Shown here: in pieces, positions 48,549 to 61,834 of the stretch | Layout: each line of letters starts with the position of its first letter | How positions within the stretch are numbered: position 1 is the first letter of the stretch | From: Burkholderia stabilis | GTDB lineage: Bacteria; Pseudomonadota; Gammaproteobacteria; Burkholderiales; Burkholderiaceae | Direction: 5' to 3' | Assembly (NCBI RefSeq): GCF_001742165.1 | Contig: NZ_CP016442.1 | Span: 310,001-374,000, forward strand | Length of the DNA stretch: 64,000 nt | Position numbers and translations under genes: made by a program | The notes under the pieces: model-generated | What the model was told of the DNA's origin: nothing | The model's input: only the letters and a program-made list of their open reading frames with translations | The model's database searches: none

Positions 48549-51500
48549 GTGCGTCTGAGCTCGATCAAACTCGCTGGCTTCAAATCCTTTGTCGATCCCA
48601 CGCATTTCCAGGTTCCGGGCCAGCTTGTCGGCGTGGTAGGCCCGAACGGGTGCGGCAAGTCCAACATCATCGATGCCGTGCGCTGGGTGCTCGGCGAGTC
48701 GCGCGCTTCCGAGCTGCGCGGCGAGTCGATGCAGGACGTGATCTTCAACGGCTCGACCGCCCGCAAGCCCGGTAGCCGGGCGAGCGTCGAGCTGATCTTC
48801 GACAACTCCGACGGCCGTGCGGCCGGGCAGTGGGGCCAGTACGGCGAGATCGCCGTGAAGCGCGTGCTCACGCGCGACGGCACGTCGAGCTACTACATCA
48901 ACAACCTGCCGGCGCGCCGCCGCGACATCCAGGACATCTTCCTCGGCACCGGCCTCGGGCCGCGTGCGTACGCGATCATCGGGCAGGGCATGATCGCGCG
49001 GATCATCGAGGCGAAGCCGGAGGAGCTGCGCGTGTTCCTCGAGGAAGCCGCGGGCGTATCGAAGTACAAGGAACGCCGCCGCGAGACCGAGAACCGCCTG
49101 CACGATACGCGCGAGAACCTGACGCGCGTCGAGGACATCGTCCGCGAACTCGGCGCGAACCTCGAGAAGCTCGAGGCGCAGGCCGTCGTCGCGACCAGGT
49201 ACAAGGAACTCGTCGCCGACGGCGAGGAGAAGCAGCGCCTGCTGTGGCTGCTGCGCAAGAACGAGGCCGCCGGCGAGCAGCAGAAGCAGCAGCGCGCGAT
49301 CGAACAGGCGCAGATCGACCTCGAGGCGCAGACGGCAAAGCTGCGCGAAGTCGAGTCGCAGCTCGAGACGCTGCGCGTCGCGCATTACGCGGCGAGCGAC
49401 GCGATGCAGGGCGCGCAGGGTTCGCTGTACGAGGCGAATGCCGAGGTGAGCCGCCTCGAAGCCGAGATCAAGTTCATCGTCGAGTCGCGCAATCGCGTGC
49501 AGGCGCAGATCGCCGCGCTGAACGCGCAGCGCGAGCAGTGGCGCGCGCAGGCGGAGAAGTCGCAGGACGAGCTCGAGGAAGCGGAAGAAGCGCGCGCGAT
49601 GGCCGACGAGAAGGCCGCGCTCGCCGAGGACAACGCTGCCTCGAAGCACGACGCGCTGCCGGCGCTCGAAACAAAGTGGCGCGATGCGCAGGCGCAGCTC
49701 AACGACGAGCGTGCGCGGATCGCGCAGACCGAACAGTCGCTGAAGCTCGAAGCCGCGCACCAGCGCAATGCCGACCAGCAGCTCCAGCAGCTTCAGCAGC
49801 GCCACGAGCGCCTGAAGAGCGAAGCGGGCGGGCTCGATGCGCCGGACGAGGCGCAGCTCGAGGAACTGCGCATGCAGCTCGCCGAGCAGGAAGAAATCCT
49901 CGCCGAAGCACAGGCGCGTCTCGCCGACGCACAGGAAACCGTGCCGCGCCTCGACGGCGAACGCCGCGCCGCGCAGGAGCGCGTGCAGGCCGAAGGCGCG
50001 CAGATCCACCAGCTCGAAGCACGCCTCGCCGCGCTGAAGCAGCTGCAGGAAAACGTGCAGACGGAAGGCAAGGTGCAGCCGTGGCTCGACAAGCACGAGC
50101 TCGGCGCGCTGCCGCGCCTGTGGAAGAAGCTGCACGTCGAGCCGGGCTGGGAAGCTGCGCTCGAAGCCGTGCTGCGCGAGCGCCTCGCCGCGCTCGAAGT
50201 GTCGAATCTCGACTGGGTGAAGGCGTTCGCGACCGATGCGCCGCCGGCGAAGCTCGCGTTCTACGCGCCGCCCGCGGCTGGCGAACCGCCTGCGGCGGCG
50301 GCCGGGCTACGCCCGGTGCTGTCGCTCGTGCGTATCGACGACGCGGGCATTCGCGCGGTGCTCAACGACTGGCTCGGCAATGTCTACGTCGCCGACGATG
50401 TGGCACAGGCGCTTGCAACGCGCACGCAGCTGCCGGCAGGCGGCGCGTTCGTCGTCAAGGCCGGCCATATCGTCACGCGTGTCGGCGTGCAGCTTTACGC
50501 GGCCGACTCGGAGCAGGCAGGGATGCTGGCGCGCCAGCAGGAAATCGAAAACCTGACGCGCCAAGTGCGCGCGCAGGCGCTGCTTGCCGACGAGGCGCGC
50601 ACGGCCGCCGTGCGTGCGGAAGCCGCGCACACGCAGGCCACGCAGGCGCTCGGTGACGTGCGTGCGCAGGCCGAGCGTGCGACGCAGCGCGTGCATGCGC
50701 TGCAGATGGACGTGCTGAAGCTCGCGCAGGCGCACGAGCGCTATACGCAACGCAGCACGCAGATCCGCGAGGAACTCGAGGAAATCGGCGCGCAGATCGA
50801 GGAACAGCGCGCGCTGCGAGCGGAGTCGGAAGCGAATTTCGAGCGTTTCGACGGCGAGCTCGCGGAACTGCAGGCGCGCTTCGAGGACAACCAGCTCGCG
50901 TTCGAATCGCTCGACGAATCGCTGACGCAGGCGCGTCAGGAAGCGCGCGATCTGGAGCGCGGCGCGAACGACGCACGCTTCGCCGCACGCAATGCAGTGA
51001 CGCGAATCGACGAGCTCAAGCGCAGCATCCAGGTCGCGCACGAGCAGAGCGAGCGCGTCGCCGCGTCGCTGGAAGACGCGCGCGCCGAACTCGAGACGAT
51101 CAACGAGCAGACCGCGCACACAGGCCTGCAGGATGCGCTCGAGATTCGGGCGGTGAAGGAAGAAGCGCTGCAGGCCGCACGCATCGAGCTGGACGACCTG
51201 ACCGCGAAGCTGCGCGCGTCGGACGAGCAGCGTCTCGTCGCCGAGCGCTCGCTGCAGCCGCTGCGCGACCGCATTACCGAATTTCAGTTGAAGGAGCAGG
51301 CCGCGCGCCTATCCGTCGAGCAGTTCGCCGAGCAGCTCGCGACGGCCGAGGTCGACGAGGACGCGCTGCGCGAGAAGCTGACGCCGGATCTCAAGCCGTC
51401 GTACCTGCAGGGCGAGGTCACGCGCCTGAACAACGCGATCAACGCGCTCGGCTCGGTGAACATGGCCGCGCTCGACGAGCTGAAGGCCGCGAGCGAGCGC

Positions 51501-52061
51501 AAGGTGTTCCTCGACGCGCAATCGGCCGACCTGATCGACGCGATCACGACCCTCGAGGACGCGATCCACAAGATCGACCAGGAAACCCGCACGCTGCTGC
51601 AAGGCACCTTCGACGAGGTCAACCGCCACTTCAGCGACCTGTTCCCGCGCCTGTTCGGCGGCGGCCAGGCGAAGCTGATCATGACGGGCGACGAAATTCT
51701 CGATGCCGGCGTGCAGGTGATGGCGCAGCCGCCGGGCAAGAAGAACGCGACGATTCACCTGCTGTCGGGCGGCGAGAAGGCGCTGACCGCGACCGCGCTG
51801 GTGTTCGCGATGTTCCAGTTGAACCCGGCGCCGTTCTGTCTGCTCGACGAGGTCGACGCGCCGCTCGACGACGCGAACACCGAACGTTTCGCGAATCTCG
51901 TGCGCGCGATGTCCGACAAGACGCAGTTCCTGTTCATCTCGCACAACAAGATCGCGATGGAAATGGCGCAGCAACTGATCGGCGTGACGATGCAGGAGCA
52001 GGGCGTGTCGCGGATCGTCGCGGTGGACATGGAAACCGCCGCGGGTTTTGCCCAGAATTGA
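48549..52061 (+). CDS. smc: Chromosome segregation protein SMC
   Basis: An 1170-residue SMC ATPase that organises and segregates the chromosome with ScpA and ScpB. Walker A is GPNGCGKSNIIDA near residue 32. Two long coiled coils (about residues 165-500 and 680-1010) flank a hinge at about residues 520-650. The C-terminal head has the signature LLSGGEKALTA and Walker B FCLLDEVDAPLDD. The GTG start gives the standard RLSSIKLAGFKSF N-terminus. It begins smc-zipA-ligA-def. Confidence 0.97.
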   Translation: MRLSSIKLAGFKSFVDPTHFQVPGQLVGVVGPNGCGKSNIIDAVRWVLGESRASELRGESMQDVIFNGSTARKPGSRASVELIFDNSDGRAAGQWGQYGEIAVKRVLTRDGTSSYYINNLPARRRDIQDIFLGTGLGPRAYAIIGQGMIARIIEAKPEELRVFLEEAAGVSKYKERRRETENRLHDTRENLTRVEDIVRELGANLEKLEAQAVVATRYKELVADGEEKQRLLWLLRKNEAAGEQQKQQRAIEQAQIDLEAQTAKLREVESQLETLRVAHYAASDAMQGAQGSLYEANAEVSRLEAEIKFIVESRNRVQAQIAALNAQREQWRAQAEKSQDELEEAEEARAMADEKAALAEDNAASKHDALPALETKWRDAQAQLNDERARIAQTEQSLKLEAAHQRNADQQLQQLQQRHERLKSEAGGLDAPDEAQLEELRMQLAEQEEILAEAQARLADAQETVPRLDGERRAAQERVQAEGAQIHQLEARLAALKQLQENVQTEGKVQPWLDKHELGALPRLWKKLHVEPGWEAALEAVLRERLAALEVSNLDWVKAFATDAPPAKLAFYAPPAAGEPPAAAAGLRPVLSLVRIDDAGIRAVLNDWLGNVYVADDVAQALATRTQLPAGGAFVVKAGHIVTRVGVQLYAADSEQAGMLARQQEIENLTRQVRAQALLADEARTAAVRAEAAHTQATQALGDVRAQAERATQRVHALQMDVLKLAQAHERYTQRSTQIREELEEIGAQIEEQRALRAESEANFERFDGELAELQARFEDNQLAFESLDESLTQARQEARDLERGANDARFAARNAVTRIDELKRSIQVAHEQSERVAASLEDARAELETINEQTAHTGLQDALEIRAVKEEALQAARIELDDLTAKLRASDEQRLVAERSLQPLRDRITEFQLKEQAARLSVEQFAEQLATAEVDEDALREKLTPDLKPSYLQGEVTRLNNAINALGSVNMAALDELKAASERKVFLDAQSADLIDAITTLEDAIHKIDQETRTLLQGTFDEVNRHFSDLFPRLFGGGQAKLIMTGDEILDAGVQVMAQPPGKKNATIHLLSGGEKALTATALVFAMFQLNPAPFCLLDEVDAPLDDANTERFANLVRAMSDKTQFLFISHNKIAMEMAQQLIGVTMQEQGVSRIVAVDMETAAGFAQN

Positions 52062-52146
52062 CGTTTGACGAAACCGGACCGCGTTCGCGCGGCGCATGCG
52101 CGCCCGTTCGTGGTCCCGACGAAAAAGAATTGCTGATGGAGCGTGC

Positions 52147-53421
52147 ATGGACGAGTTGACACTCGGTTTGATCGGCGCGGGCGCCGTCGTGGTGGGCGGC
52201 GTCGTGGTCTATAACGCATGGCAGGGCGCGAAGGTGCGGCGCAGGATGCCGCGCCCGATGCCGGAGGAAGCGGCCGAGGCGATGAACCGCCCGGAGCGCG
52301 ACGAGGAATTGCCGTTCATCGAACCGGTGCGCCAGCCGGTGCGGCGCGAGCCCGCGGCACCGGTCGCGGCGCCGGCTGCGACGGCCGAAGTCGCGCGCGT
52401 CGAACCGACGTTCGGCGGCGCGGCACCTGCCGACATGCCGGCCGATCTGCAGGCCGAGGCGACCGGCGTCGACGCGGCGTCCGAATCGATCGAGCCGGCT
52501 GCCGGTGAAGAAGCCGTGCCGGCCGCCGCGCACGAAGCCGCCGCCGAAGCGGCCGAGCCGTCCGAACCCGTGCTGCCTGCCGCCACGACCATTTCGTCGG
52601 CACCGCCCGCGATCGTCGATCGCCGCATCGACTGCATCGTGCCGATCCGCCTCACCGGGTCGCTGCCGGGCGACAAGATCCTGCCGGCCGCGCAGCGGCT
52701 GCGCCGCGCGGGCAGCAAGCCCGTGCACATCGAAGGCAAGCCGGAAGGCGGCCAGTGGGAGTTGCTGCAAAACGGCGTGCGCTACGAAGAACTGCGCGCG
52801 GCCGCGCAGCTCGCGAACCGCAGCGGCGCGCTGAACGAGCTCGAGTTCTCCGAGTTCGTGACGGGCGTCCAGCAGTTCGCCGACGCGATAGACGGCGCGC
52901 CGGAATTTCCGGACATGATGGAAACGGTGGCGATGGCGCGCGAGCTCGACGCGTTTGCCGCACAGTGCGATGCGCAACTGTCGATCAACGTGATGTCGGA
53001 CGGCGCACCGTGGTCGGCGAACTACGTGCAGGCCGTCGCGTCGCAGGACGGGCTGCTGCTGTCGCGCGACGGCACGCGTTTCGTGAAGCTCGACGCGAAG
53101 CAGAACCCGGTGTTCATGCTGCAGTTCGGCGACACGAACTTCCTGCGCGACGACCTGACCTACAAGGGCGGCAACATGATCACGCTGGTGCTCGACGTGC
53201 CGGTCGCCGAAGAGGACATCCTGCCGTTCCGGCTGATGTGCGATTACGCGAAGTCGCTGTCCGAGCGGATCGGCGCGCGGGTCGTCGACGATTCGCGCCG
53301 GCCGTTGCCGGAGTCGACGCTCGTCGCGATCGACCAGCAACTGATGAAGCTGTACGCGAAGCTCGAGGAAGCCGGTATCCCGGCCGGTTCGCCGGTCACG
53401 CGCCGCCTCTTCAGCCAGTAA
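52147..53421 (+). CDS. zipA: ZipA-like cell division protein
   Basis: A 424-residue membrane-anchored protein. One N-terminal helix (LTLGLIGAGAVVVGGVVVYNAW, in part) is followed by a basic stretch, an Ala/Pro/Glu-rich linker (about residues 50-155) and a C-terminal ZipA FtsZ-binding-like domain (about residues 280-415, with GNMITLVLDVP and LRDDLTYKGG). ZipA tethers FtsZ to the membrane. The beta-proteobacterial proteins diverge strongly from E. coli ZipA, so the role is by family and by position before ligA, a conserved pairing. Confidence 0.85.
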   Translation: MDELTLGLIGAGAVVVGGVVVYNAWQGAKVRRRMPRPMPEEAAEAMNRPERDEELPFIEPVRQPVRREPAAPVAAPAATAEVARVEPTFGGAAPADMPADLQAEATGVDAASESIEPAAGEEAVPAAAHEAAAEAAEPSEPVLPAATTISSAPPAIVDRRIDCIVPIRLTGSLPGDKILPAAQRLRRAGSKPVHIEGKPEGGQWELLQNGVRYEELRAAAQLANRSGALNELEFSEFVTGVQQFADAIDGAPEFPDMMETVAMARELDAFAAQCDAQLSINVMSDGAPWSANYVQAVASQDGLLLSRDGTRFVKLDAKQNPVFMLQFGDTNFLRDDLTYKGGNMITLVLDVPVAEEDILPFRLMCDYAKSLSERIGARVVDDSRRPLPESTLVAIDQQLMKLYAKLEEAGIPAGSPVTRRLFSQ

Positions 53422-53548
53422 CGCGATGGCGCGGGCAGCGGGCTTCGGCGCGCTCGCCTGTCGCTGCGGCGCATGCGGTTCCGTGTGCGCTGCAGCACGC
53501 TTTCCCGGCGTGTATTGCACGCCCCGCCACGGCGTCAAACTGAGATAA

Positions 53549-56193
<2,645 letters not shown>

Positions 56194-56230
56194 TCGGCAG
56201 GCGTGCCGTTTCGCGCCGTCTGCAGGACAT

Positions 56231-56258
56231 AAAAAAAGCCCGCTTGCGCGGGCTTTTT
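56231..56258. terminator. Bidirectional terminator between def and the pseudouridine synthase gene
   Basis: The stem GCCCGC / GCGGGC has seven A residues on the left and five T residues on the right, which suits both convergent genes. Confidence 0.87.
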
Positions 56259-56289
56259 CGTTGCGTGGCGGCACGTGGCGTGCCCGCGA

Positions 56290-58194
56290 TCAGAACGTCT
56301 CGTCGGCCGAGAGATAACGCCATTGCCCCTGCGGCAGTGCGCCGAGCATCACCCGGCCCATGCGCACGCGCTTCAGGCCGATCACTTCGAGGCCGACCAG
56401 CTCGCACATGCGGCGAATCTGACGCTTCTTGCCTTCGCGCAGCACGAAGCGCAACTGCTCGCCGTTCTGCCAGCTCACCATCGCGGGCTTCAGCGCAACG
56501 CCGTCGAGTTCGAGGCCGTGGCGCAGCTTCGCGAGCGATTCCGCGGGGAAGTGCTGGTCGATGTCGAGCAGCCGTTCGCCGAAGCGGACGCGCACCAGGT
56601 ACTCCTTGTCGATGTCCGACTGCTCGCCGATCAGCTGCTTGGCGATCCGGCCGTTCTGCGTCAGCACGAGCATGCCGGTCGAATCGATGTCGAGCCGGCC
56701 GGCCGGTGCGAGCGCATGCAGGTGCTGCGGCGAGAAGCGCAGCGACGAATGGTCGCCGCGCCAGTGGTTGTCGCGCGTGATCAGCGCGGCTGCGGGCTCG
56801 TAGCCGTCTTCCGCCTGACCCGATACATAGCCGACCGGCTTGTGCAGCAGGATCGTCACCTGTGCGGCCTGCGCGGCGCTCGCGCGCTCGTCGATCTCGA
56901 TGCGCTGGTCGGGGCGCACCTTGGTGCCGAGCGTGTCGATGCGTTCGCCGTCGACGAGCACCCAGCCCTTTTCGATCCATTCGTCGGCTTCGCGGCGCGA
57001 GCACAGGCCGAGTTCGGACATCCGCTTCGACAGGCGCATCAGGCCCGTTTCGTCGCCGTGGTCGATGTCGGCAGCGCGGCGCTTGACGGGTTGAGCGGCC
57101 TTCAGGCCCGCGCCTGGCGAGCGGCGCTCGGTGCTGCCGCGCTCACCGTCGCGTGCAGGGCGCGCCGGGCGGTCGCCGAAGCTGCGCTTCGGGCCTTCGC
57201 TGGTTGCCTTGTCGCGATACGGGGCGCGCTTGCCTTCGTCGGCGCCTGCGCGGCGCGGACGTGCATCGTCATCGCTGCGGCGCGCCGGACGGTCGCCGAA
57301 GCTGCGCTTCGGAGCTTCACCGGTTGCCTTGTCGCGGTAGGGGGCACGCGGGCCGCCTTCGGCGCCTGCGCGGCGCGGTCGCGAATCGTCATCACGGCGA
57401 GGTGGGCGATCGCCGAAGCTGCGCTTCGGGCCTTCGCCAGCTGCCTTGTCGCGATAGGGCGCGCGCGGGCTGCCTTCGGCGCCGGCACGGCGCGGTCGCG
57501 AATCGTCATCGCGGCGCGGCGGGCGATCGCCGAAGCTGCGCTTCGGGCCTTCGCCAGCTGCCTTGTCGCGATAGGGTGTGCGCGGGCCGCCTTCAGCGCC
57601 TGCGCGGCGCGGACGCGAATCGTCATCGCGACGCGGCGGGCGATCGCCGAAGCTGCGCTTCGGGCCTTCGCCAGCTGCCTTGTCGCGATAGGGCGCGCGC
57701 GGGCCGCCTTCGGCACCTGCACGGCGCGGTCGTGAATCATCGTCGCTGCGACGTGGCGGGCGATCGCCGAAGCTGCGCTTCGGACCTTCACCGGTTGCCT
57801 TGTCGCGATAAGGCGCACGCGGGCCGCCTTCAGCGCCTGCGCGGCGCGGCCGTGAATCGTCATCGCGACGGGGCGGGCGGTCGGACGACGTCCGGCGGTC
57901 GCCGGCCGGCTTGCCTTCAGCGCCGCGATAGCTGCGTTCGGCACCGCCGTCGCGCGGCGCACGCTTGGCCGTTGCACGATCCGCACCCGGGCGCTCTGCG
58001 CCCGCGGCGCCACGCGGCTTGAACGCGCGCTCGCCGGCTGCAGCCGGGGCCGCCTTCTTCGGGCGAGCCGGCTTGTCTCCCGCGGGCGGCACTGCGGGGC
58101 GCACCGCCTTGCGGGCAACGAGGCTGCCGGAGCGGACAGGGGCGCGGGTCGGCGACGCCGGCTTCGGATTCTTGACGGTTAGTTTGGTGCGCAT
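56290..58194 (-). CDS. RsuA/RluF-family rRNA pseudouridine synthase with long basic repeat region
   Basis: A 634-residue protein. The last roughly 250 residues are the enzyme: an S4 RNA-binding domain (about 387-435, LSKRMSELGLCSRREADEWI) and the synthase domain with catalytic D502 in GRLDIDSTGM, followed by KKRQIRRMCELVGLEV. It most resembles RluF among E. coli enzymes, but RluB/RluE remain possible. The first about 380 residues are unusual: Arg/Lys/Pro/Ala-rich, with six tandem 39-40-residue repeats. This is likely disordered RNA-binding tissue. It is encoded 16 bases after glnD. Confidence 0.9.
   Translation of the reverse strand: MRTKLTVKNPKPASPTRAPVRSGSLVARKAVRPAVPPAGDKPARPKKAAPAAAGERAFKPRGAAGAERPGADRATAKRAPRDGGAERSYRGAEGKPAGDRRTSSDRPPRRDDDSRPRRAGAEGGPRAPYRDKATGEGPKRSFGDRPPRRSDDDSRPRRAGAEGGPRAPYRDKAAGEGPKRSFGDRPPRRDDDSRPRRAGAEGGPRTPYRDKAAGEGPKRSFGDRPPRRDDDSRPRRAGAEGSPRAPYRDKAAGEGPKRSFGDRPPRRDDDSRPRRAGAEGGPRAPYRDKATGEAPKRSFGDRPARRSDDDARPRRAGADEGKRAPYRDKATSEGPKRSFGDRPARPARDGERGSTERRSPGAGLKAAQPVKRRAADIDHGDETGLMRLSKRMSELGLCSRREADEWIEKGWVLVDGERIDTLGTKVRPDQRIEIDERASAAQAAQVTILLHKPVGYVSGQAEDGYEPAAALITRDNHWRGDHSSLRFSPQHLHALAPAGRLDIDSTGMLVLTQNGRIAKQLIGEQSDIDKEYLVRVRFGERLLDIDQHFPAESLAKLRHGLELDGVALKPAMVSWQNGEQLRFVLREGKKRQIRRMCELVGLEVIGLKRVRMGRVMLGALPQGQWRYLSADETF
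57163..57882 (-). repeat. Six tandem in-frame repeats of 117-120 bases
   Basis: These encode residues about 105-344 of the RluF-like protein. Each unit runs approximately DDDSRPRRAGAEGG, then PRAPYRDKA, then GEGPKRSFGDRP. Four units are near-identical, and the last (DDDARPRRAGADEG) is the most diverged. The in-frame period suggests unequal recombination or slippage with selection for coding. Confidence 0.93.
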
Positions 58195-58210
58195 AAACGC
58201 TGGGATTCAT

Positions 58211-60787
58211 TCAGACTGCGATCGCGCGCAGCAATTCGGTTTCGAGCTGGATCTGCAGGCGGTTGTCGGACAAGCCGGCGCCCGCGAGCAGGAAGATGTC
58301 CTCGACGCGTTCGCCGAGTGTATTGATCCGCGCCGCATGGACGCCGATCCGATGCTCGGCGAGCACGCGCGCGATCGAATAGAGAAGGCCCGGCCGGTCG
58401 TTGGCGGACACGGACAGGATGTAGTACTGGCCGCGCTCGTCGGCCCGCAGGTCGACGCGCGGCGTGATCGGAAACGTCCGCGACAGCCGCGACAGGCGGC
58501 CCTTGGACGGTTCCGGCAGCGGCGCCGTTTCGGCGAGCCGCGTCGCGAGCTGCTGCTCGACGAGATTCGCGATGTCGCGGTATCGCACGTCGCGCTCGGT
58601 CTGCGTGACGATGAAGTTGTCGAGCGCATAGCCGTGCCGCGTCGTGCTGACGCGCGCATCGAGCACCGACAGCCCGTTGCGGTCGAAATACGCGCAGATG
58701 CCCGCGAACAGGTCGGGGCGGTCCTTCACGTACACGAGCACTTGCAGCGCGTCGCCGATCGGCGACGGCCGTGCGCGCACGATTGCGGTTTCGGCGTTCA
58801 CGTGCCAGTACAGCACACGCGTCTGCCAGGCGATGTCGGCCGCATCGTGGCGCAGGAAGAAACCGATGTCGAGTTGATCCCACAGCGCGCGGTGCGCATC
58901 GTCGGGTACGGTCTCGAGACGCAGCAGCGCGAGAGCCTGTTCCTGCCGCGACTTCAGTTCCGAATGCGCGTCGGGGTTCGCGCCGCCGAGCACCGCGAGC
59001 GTGATGCGGTAGAGATCCTCGAGCAGCTTGCCCTTCCACGTATTCCACACCTTCGGGCTCGTGCCGCGGATATCGGCGACGGTCAGCAGGTAGAGCGCGG
59101 TGAGACGCCGTTCGTTGCCGACGAGTTCGGCGAAGCGCTTGATGACTTCGGGGTCGCTCGTGTCCTGCTTCTGCGCGACCTGGCTCATCGTCAGGTGATG
59201 CTGGACGAGCCACACGATCAGCGCCGCGTCGTCGCCGGCGATCCCGTGTTCGCGGCAGAAGCGCCGCGCGTCGGTCATCCCGAGCGTCGAGTGATCGCCG
59301 CCGCGGCCCTTCGCGATGTCGTGGAACAGCGCCGCGACGTACAGCACCCACGGGCGCTCGAAGTTGCCGATCAACTGGCTGCAGAACGGGTACTCGTGCG
59401 CATGCTCGGCGACCGCGAAGCGGCGGATGTTGCGCAACACCATCAGGATGTGCTGGTCGACCGTGTACACGTGGTACAGGTCGTGCTGCATCTGGCCGAC
59501 GATGCGGCGGAAATTCAGCAGGTAGCGGCCGAGCACGCTCGTCTGGTTCATCAGCCGGAACGCGTGCGTGATGCCTTCGGGCTGCTGCAGGATCAGCATG
59601 AACGTGCGGCGATTCTGCGGATCGCGGCGCCACGCGTTGTTCATGATTTCGCGCGAGTTGTACAGCGCGCGCAGCGTGCGTGCAGACAGGCCCTTCACGC
59701 CGCGGGTCGTCTCGTACAGCAGGAACGCTTCGAGGATCGCGTCGGGATGGCGCTCGAACACGCCGTCGTCGACGATCTCGAGCATCCCCTGTTTCTCGAC
59801 GAAACGATCGGGCGACAGCACGCGCGTGATGCCGCTCGTCGCGGGGAAGAGTTGCGCCTCGATGTTCTGGATCAGGATCGTCGCGAGCTGCGTGACGGCT
59901 TTCGCGGCCCAGTAATAACGACGCATCAGCTGCTCGCTCGCGCGCTTGGCCTGCGTGGGCTGGTAGCCGAAGCTCTCGGCGGCCTGCGTCTGCAGGTCGA
60001 ACACGAGCATGTCCTGGCGGCGGCCGGCGATCACGTGCAGCCGTGCGCGCAGCGTCTTCAGGAAGCCCTCGTTACGGCGCAGCTCGCGCGCTTCGCGATC
60101 GGTGATGAGCCCGCGCGTGTCGAGCTCGCGCCAACTGCTGCCGAAGCCCGCCGCGCGCGCGATCCACAGAATGGTCTGCAGGTCGCGCAGCCCGCCGGGG
60201 CTTTCCTTCACGTTGGGTTCGAGGCTGTACGGCGTGTCCTGGAACTTCGCGTGGCGCTGGCGCATCTCGAGCACCTTCGCGGTGAAGAACGCGCGTGCGT
60301 CGAGCGCTTCGTGGTAGCGCACCGTGAAGCGCTCGAACAGCGCGGTGCTGCCGACGATGCGGCGCGCTTCCAGCAGGGAAGTCTGCACCGTGACGTCCTG
60401 CGACGCCTCCTCGATGCATTGCGCGACGGTGCGCACGCTGCTGCCGATCTCGAGGCCGAGATCCCACGCCATCCCGATGAAGCGCTCGATGCGCGGATCG
60501 AGCGCCGGATCGTGCGCATCGGGCAGCAGCACGAGGATGTCGACGTCGGAATGAGGGGCGAGCTCGCCGCGCCCGTAGCCGCCGACGGCGACCAGCGCGA
60601 GCGTCGCGGGCAGCCCGCATTCGTCCCACACGCGCTTCAGTGCATCGTCGGTGAGCTTCGACAACGCATGCATCAGCGACGCGACGTTCGTCGCGCTGCG
60701 AAAGCGCTCGAGCATCGCGGCCTTGGCGGCCTTGAATTCGGCGCGCCGCGACAGCGCTTCGGGCGAGGGGGCTGCGTGAGCGCTCAT
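58211..60787 (-). CDS. glnD: Bifunctional PII uridylyltransferase/uridylyl-removing enzyme
   Basis: An 858-residue glutamine sensor that uridylylates or deuridylylates PII and so controls nitrogen assimilation. It shows the nucleotidyltransferase motif [15 protein letters not shown] (about residue 70), an HD domain ([13 protein letters not shown]) and two C-terminal ACT domains (for example [19 protein letters not shown] and [17 protein letters not shown]). It follows map by 55 bases on the same strand. Confidence 0.97.
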   Translation of the reverse strand: MSAHAAPSPEALSRRAEFKAAKAAMLERFRSATNVASLMHALSKLTDDALKRVWDECGLPATLALVAVGGYGRGELAPHSDVDILVLLPDAHDPALDPRIERFIGMAWDLGLEIGSSVRTVAQCIEEASQDVTVQTSLLEARRIVGSTALFERFTVRYHEALDARAFFTAKVLEMRQRHAKFQDTPYSLEPNVKESPGGLRDLQTILWIARAAGFGSSWRELDTRGLITDREARELRRNEGFLKTLRARLHVIAGRRQDMLVFDLQTQAAESFGYQPTQAKRASEQLMRRYYWAAKAVTQLATILIQNIEAQLFPATSGITRVLSPDRFVEKQGMLEIVDDGVFERHPDAILEAFLLYETTRGVKGLSARTLRALYNSREIMNNAWRRDPQNRRTFMLILQQPEGITHAFRLMNQTSVLGRYLLNFRRIVGQMQHDLYHVYTVDQHILMVLRNIRRFAVAEHAHEYPFCSQLIGNFERPWVLYVAALFHDIAKGRGGDHSTLGMTDARRFCREHGIAGDDAALIVWLVQHHLTMSQVAQKQDTSDPEVIKRFAELVGNERRLTALYLLTVADIRGTSPKVWNTWKGKLLEDLYRITLAVLGGANPDAHSELKSRQEQALALLRLETVPDDAHRALWDQLDIGFFLRHDAADIAWQTRVLYWHVNAETAIVRARPSPIGDALQVLVYVKDRPDLFAGICAYFDRNGLSVLDARVSTTRHGYALDNFIVTQTERDVRYRDIANLVEQQLATRLAETAPLPEPSKGRLSRLSRTFPITPRVDLRADERGQYYILSVSANDRPGLLYSIARVLAEHRIGVHAARINTLGERVEDIFLLAGAGLSDNRLQIQLETELLRAIAV

Positions 60788-60842
60788 GGGCGGCCGTTCG
60801 GGTCAGGGGGCGGGCAGGGAGGGCGGGCTGGCGCGACGGCGC

Positions 60843-61658
60843 TCAGACCGCGGCGGCCGGTTGCGCGAACACGGGGCGCGCCGGCGTGCCGGCCGACACG
60901 GTCAGCACTTCGTAGCCGGTTTCGGTGACGAGCACGGTGTGCTCCCACTGCGCGGACAGGCTGCGGTCGCGCGTCTTGACCGTCCACTGGTCGGGCATCG
61001 TGCGGATGTCGCGCTTGCCGGCGTTGATCATCGGCTCGATCGTGAAGATCATCCCGGCCTTCAGTTCGATGCCGGTGCCCGGACGGCCGTAGTGGACGAC
61101 TTGCGGATCCTCGTGGAACACCGTGCCGATGCCGTGGCCGCAGTATTCGCGCACGACGCTGTAGCCTTGCGCTTCCGCGTGCTTCTGGATCGCGTAGCCG
61201 ATGTCGCCGAGGTGCGCGCCGGGCTTGACCTGGTCGATGCCCAGCCACATGCATTCGTAGGTGGTCTGCACGAGGCGCTTCGCGAGGATCGAGCCTTCGC
61301 CGACGATGAACATCCGGCTCGTGTCGCCGAAGTAGCCGTTCTTGATCACGGTGATGTCGATGTTCAGTGCATCGCCGTTCTTGATCACCTTCTCGCCGGG
61401 AATGCCGTGGCAGATCACGTCGTTGACCGAGATGCAGGTGGCCTTCGGGTAAGGCGGATAGCCGGGCGGCTGGTAGTTCAGCGGCGCGGGGATCGTACCC
61501 TGCTCGTTGAGCATGAACTCGTGGCAGAGGCGATCGAGTTCGGCGGTGGTGACGCCCGCGACGACGTGCGGCGTGATGAAGTCGAGCACTTCGCTCGCGA
61601 GACGGCAGGCGACGCGCATCTCCGCGATATCGTGTTCGTTTTTGAGCGTAATAGCCAT
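60843..61658 (-). CDS. map: Methionine aminopeptidase, type I
   Basis: A 271-residue dimetal enzyme that removes the initiator Met. Metal-binding residues are seen in NIDITVIKNGYFGDTSRMF, GHGIGTVFHEDP, FTIEPMIN and WEHTVLVTETGYEVLT. It is divergent from rpsB, the usual arrangement in beta-proteobacteria, and heads map-glnD. Confidence 0.97.
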   Translation of the reverse strand: MAITLKNEHDIAEMRVACRLASEVLDFITPHVVAGVTTAELDRLCHEFMLNEQGTIPAPLNYQPPGYPPYPKATCISVNDVICHGIPGEKVIKNGDALNIDITVIKNGYFGDTSRMFIVGEGSILAKRLVQTTYECMWLGIDQVKPGAHLGDIGYAIQKHAEAQGYSVVREYCGHGIGTVFHEDPQVVHYGRPGTGIELKAGMIFTIEPMINAGKRDIRTMPDQWTVKTRDRSLSAQWEHTVLVTETGYEVLTVSAGTPARPVFAQPAAAV

Positions 61659-61798
61659 CGAGGTATGCCTGGAATGCGGTGAATTGACGGATTATCGCAC
61701 CTTATGGCGGGCATCGCAGCCCCTGCCGGCGGCGCGGATGCGGGTTTTCGCGGATTGTCCGGCCCGCTGCCGCACGGCAAGCGAAAGTGGCGAGCGAC

Positions 61799-61828
61799 TT
61801 GAGAGCGGACAAATCGGCGTGCTATACT
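61799..61828 (+). promoter_or_regulatory. Sigma-70 promoter of rpsB-tsf with extended -10
   Basis: TTGAGA (61799-61804), an 18-base spacer and TATACT (61823-61828) preceded by TGC. Transcription would begin near 61835 and give a leader of about 200 bases. Confidence 0.75.
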
Positions 61829-61834
61829 CTTTGG

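Noticed and set aside
57163..57882. Regular repeats resembling a CRISPR array
   Set aside because: The period of 117-120 bases is continuous coding sequence without spacers, in frame with the pseudouridine synthase.
57965..60928. A 987-codon plus-strand frame opposite glnD
   Set aside because: It mirrors glnD codon bias, shows no domains, and glnD is complete with all motifs.
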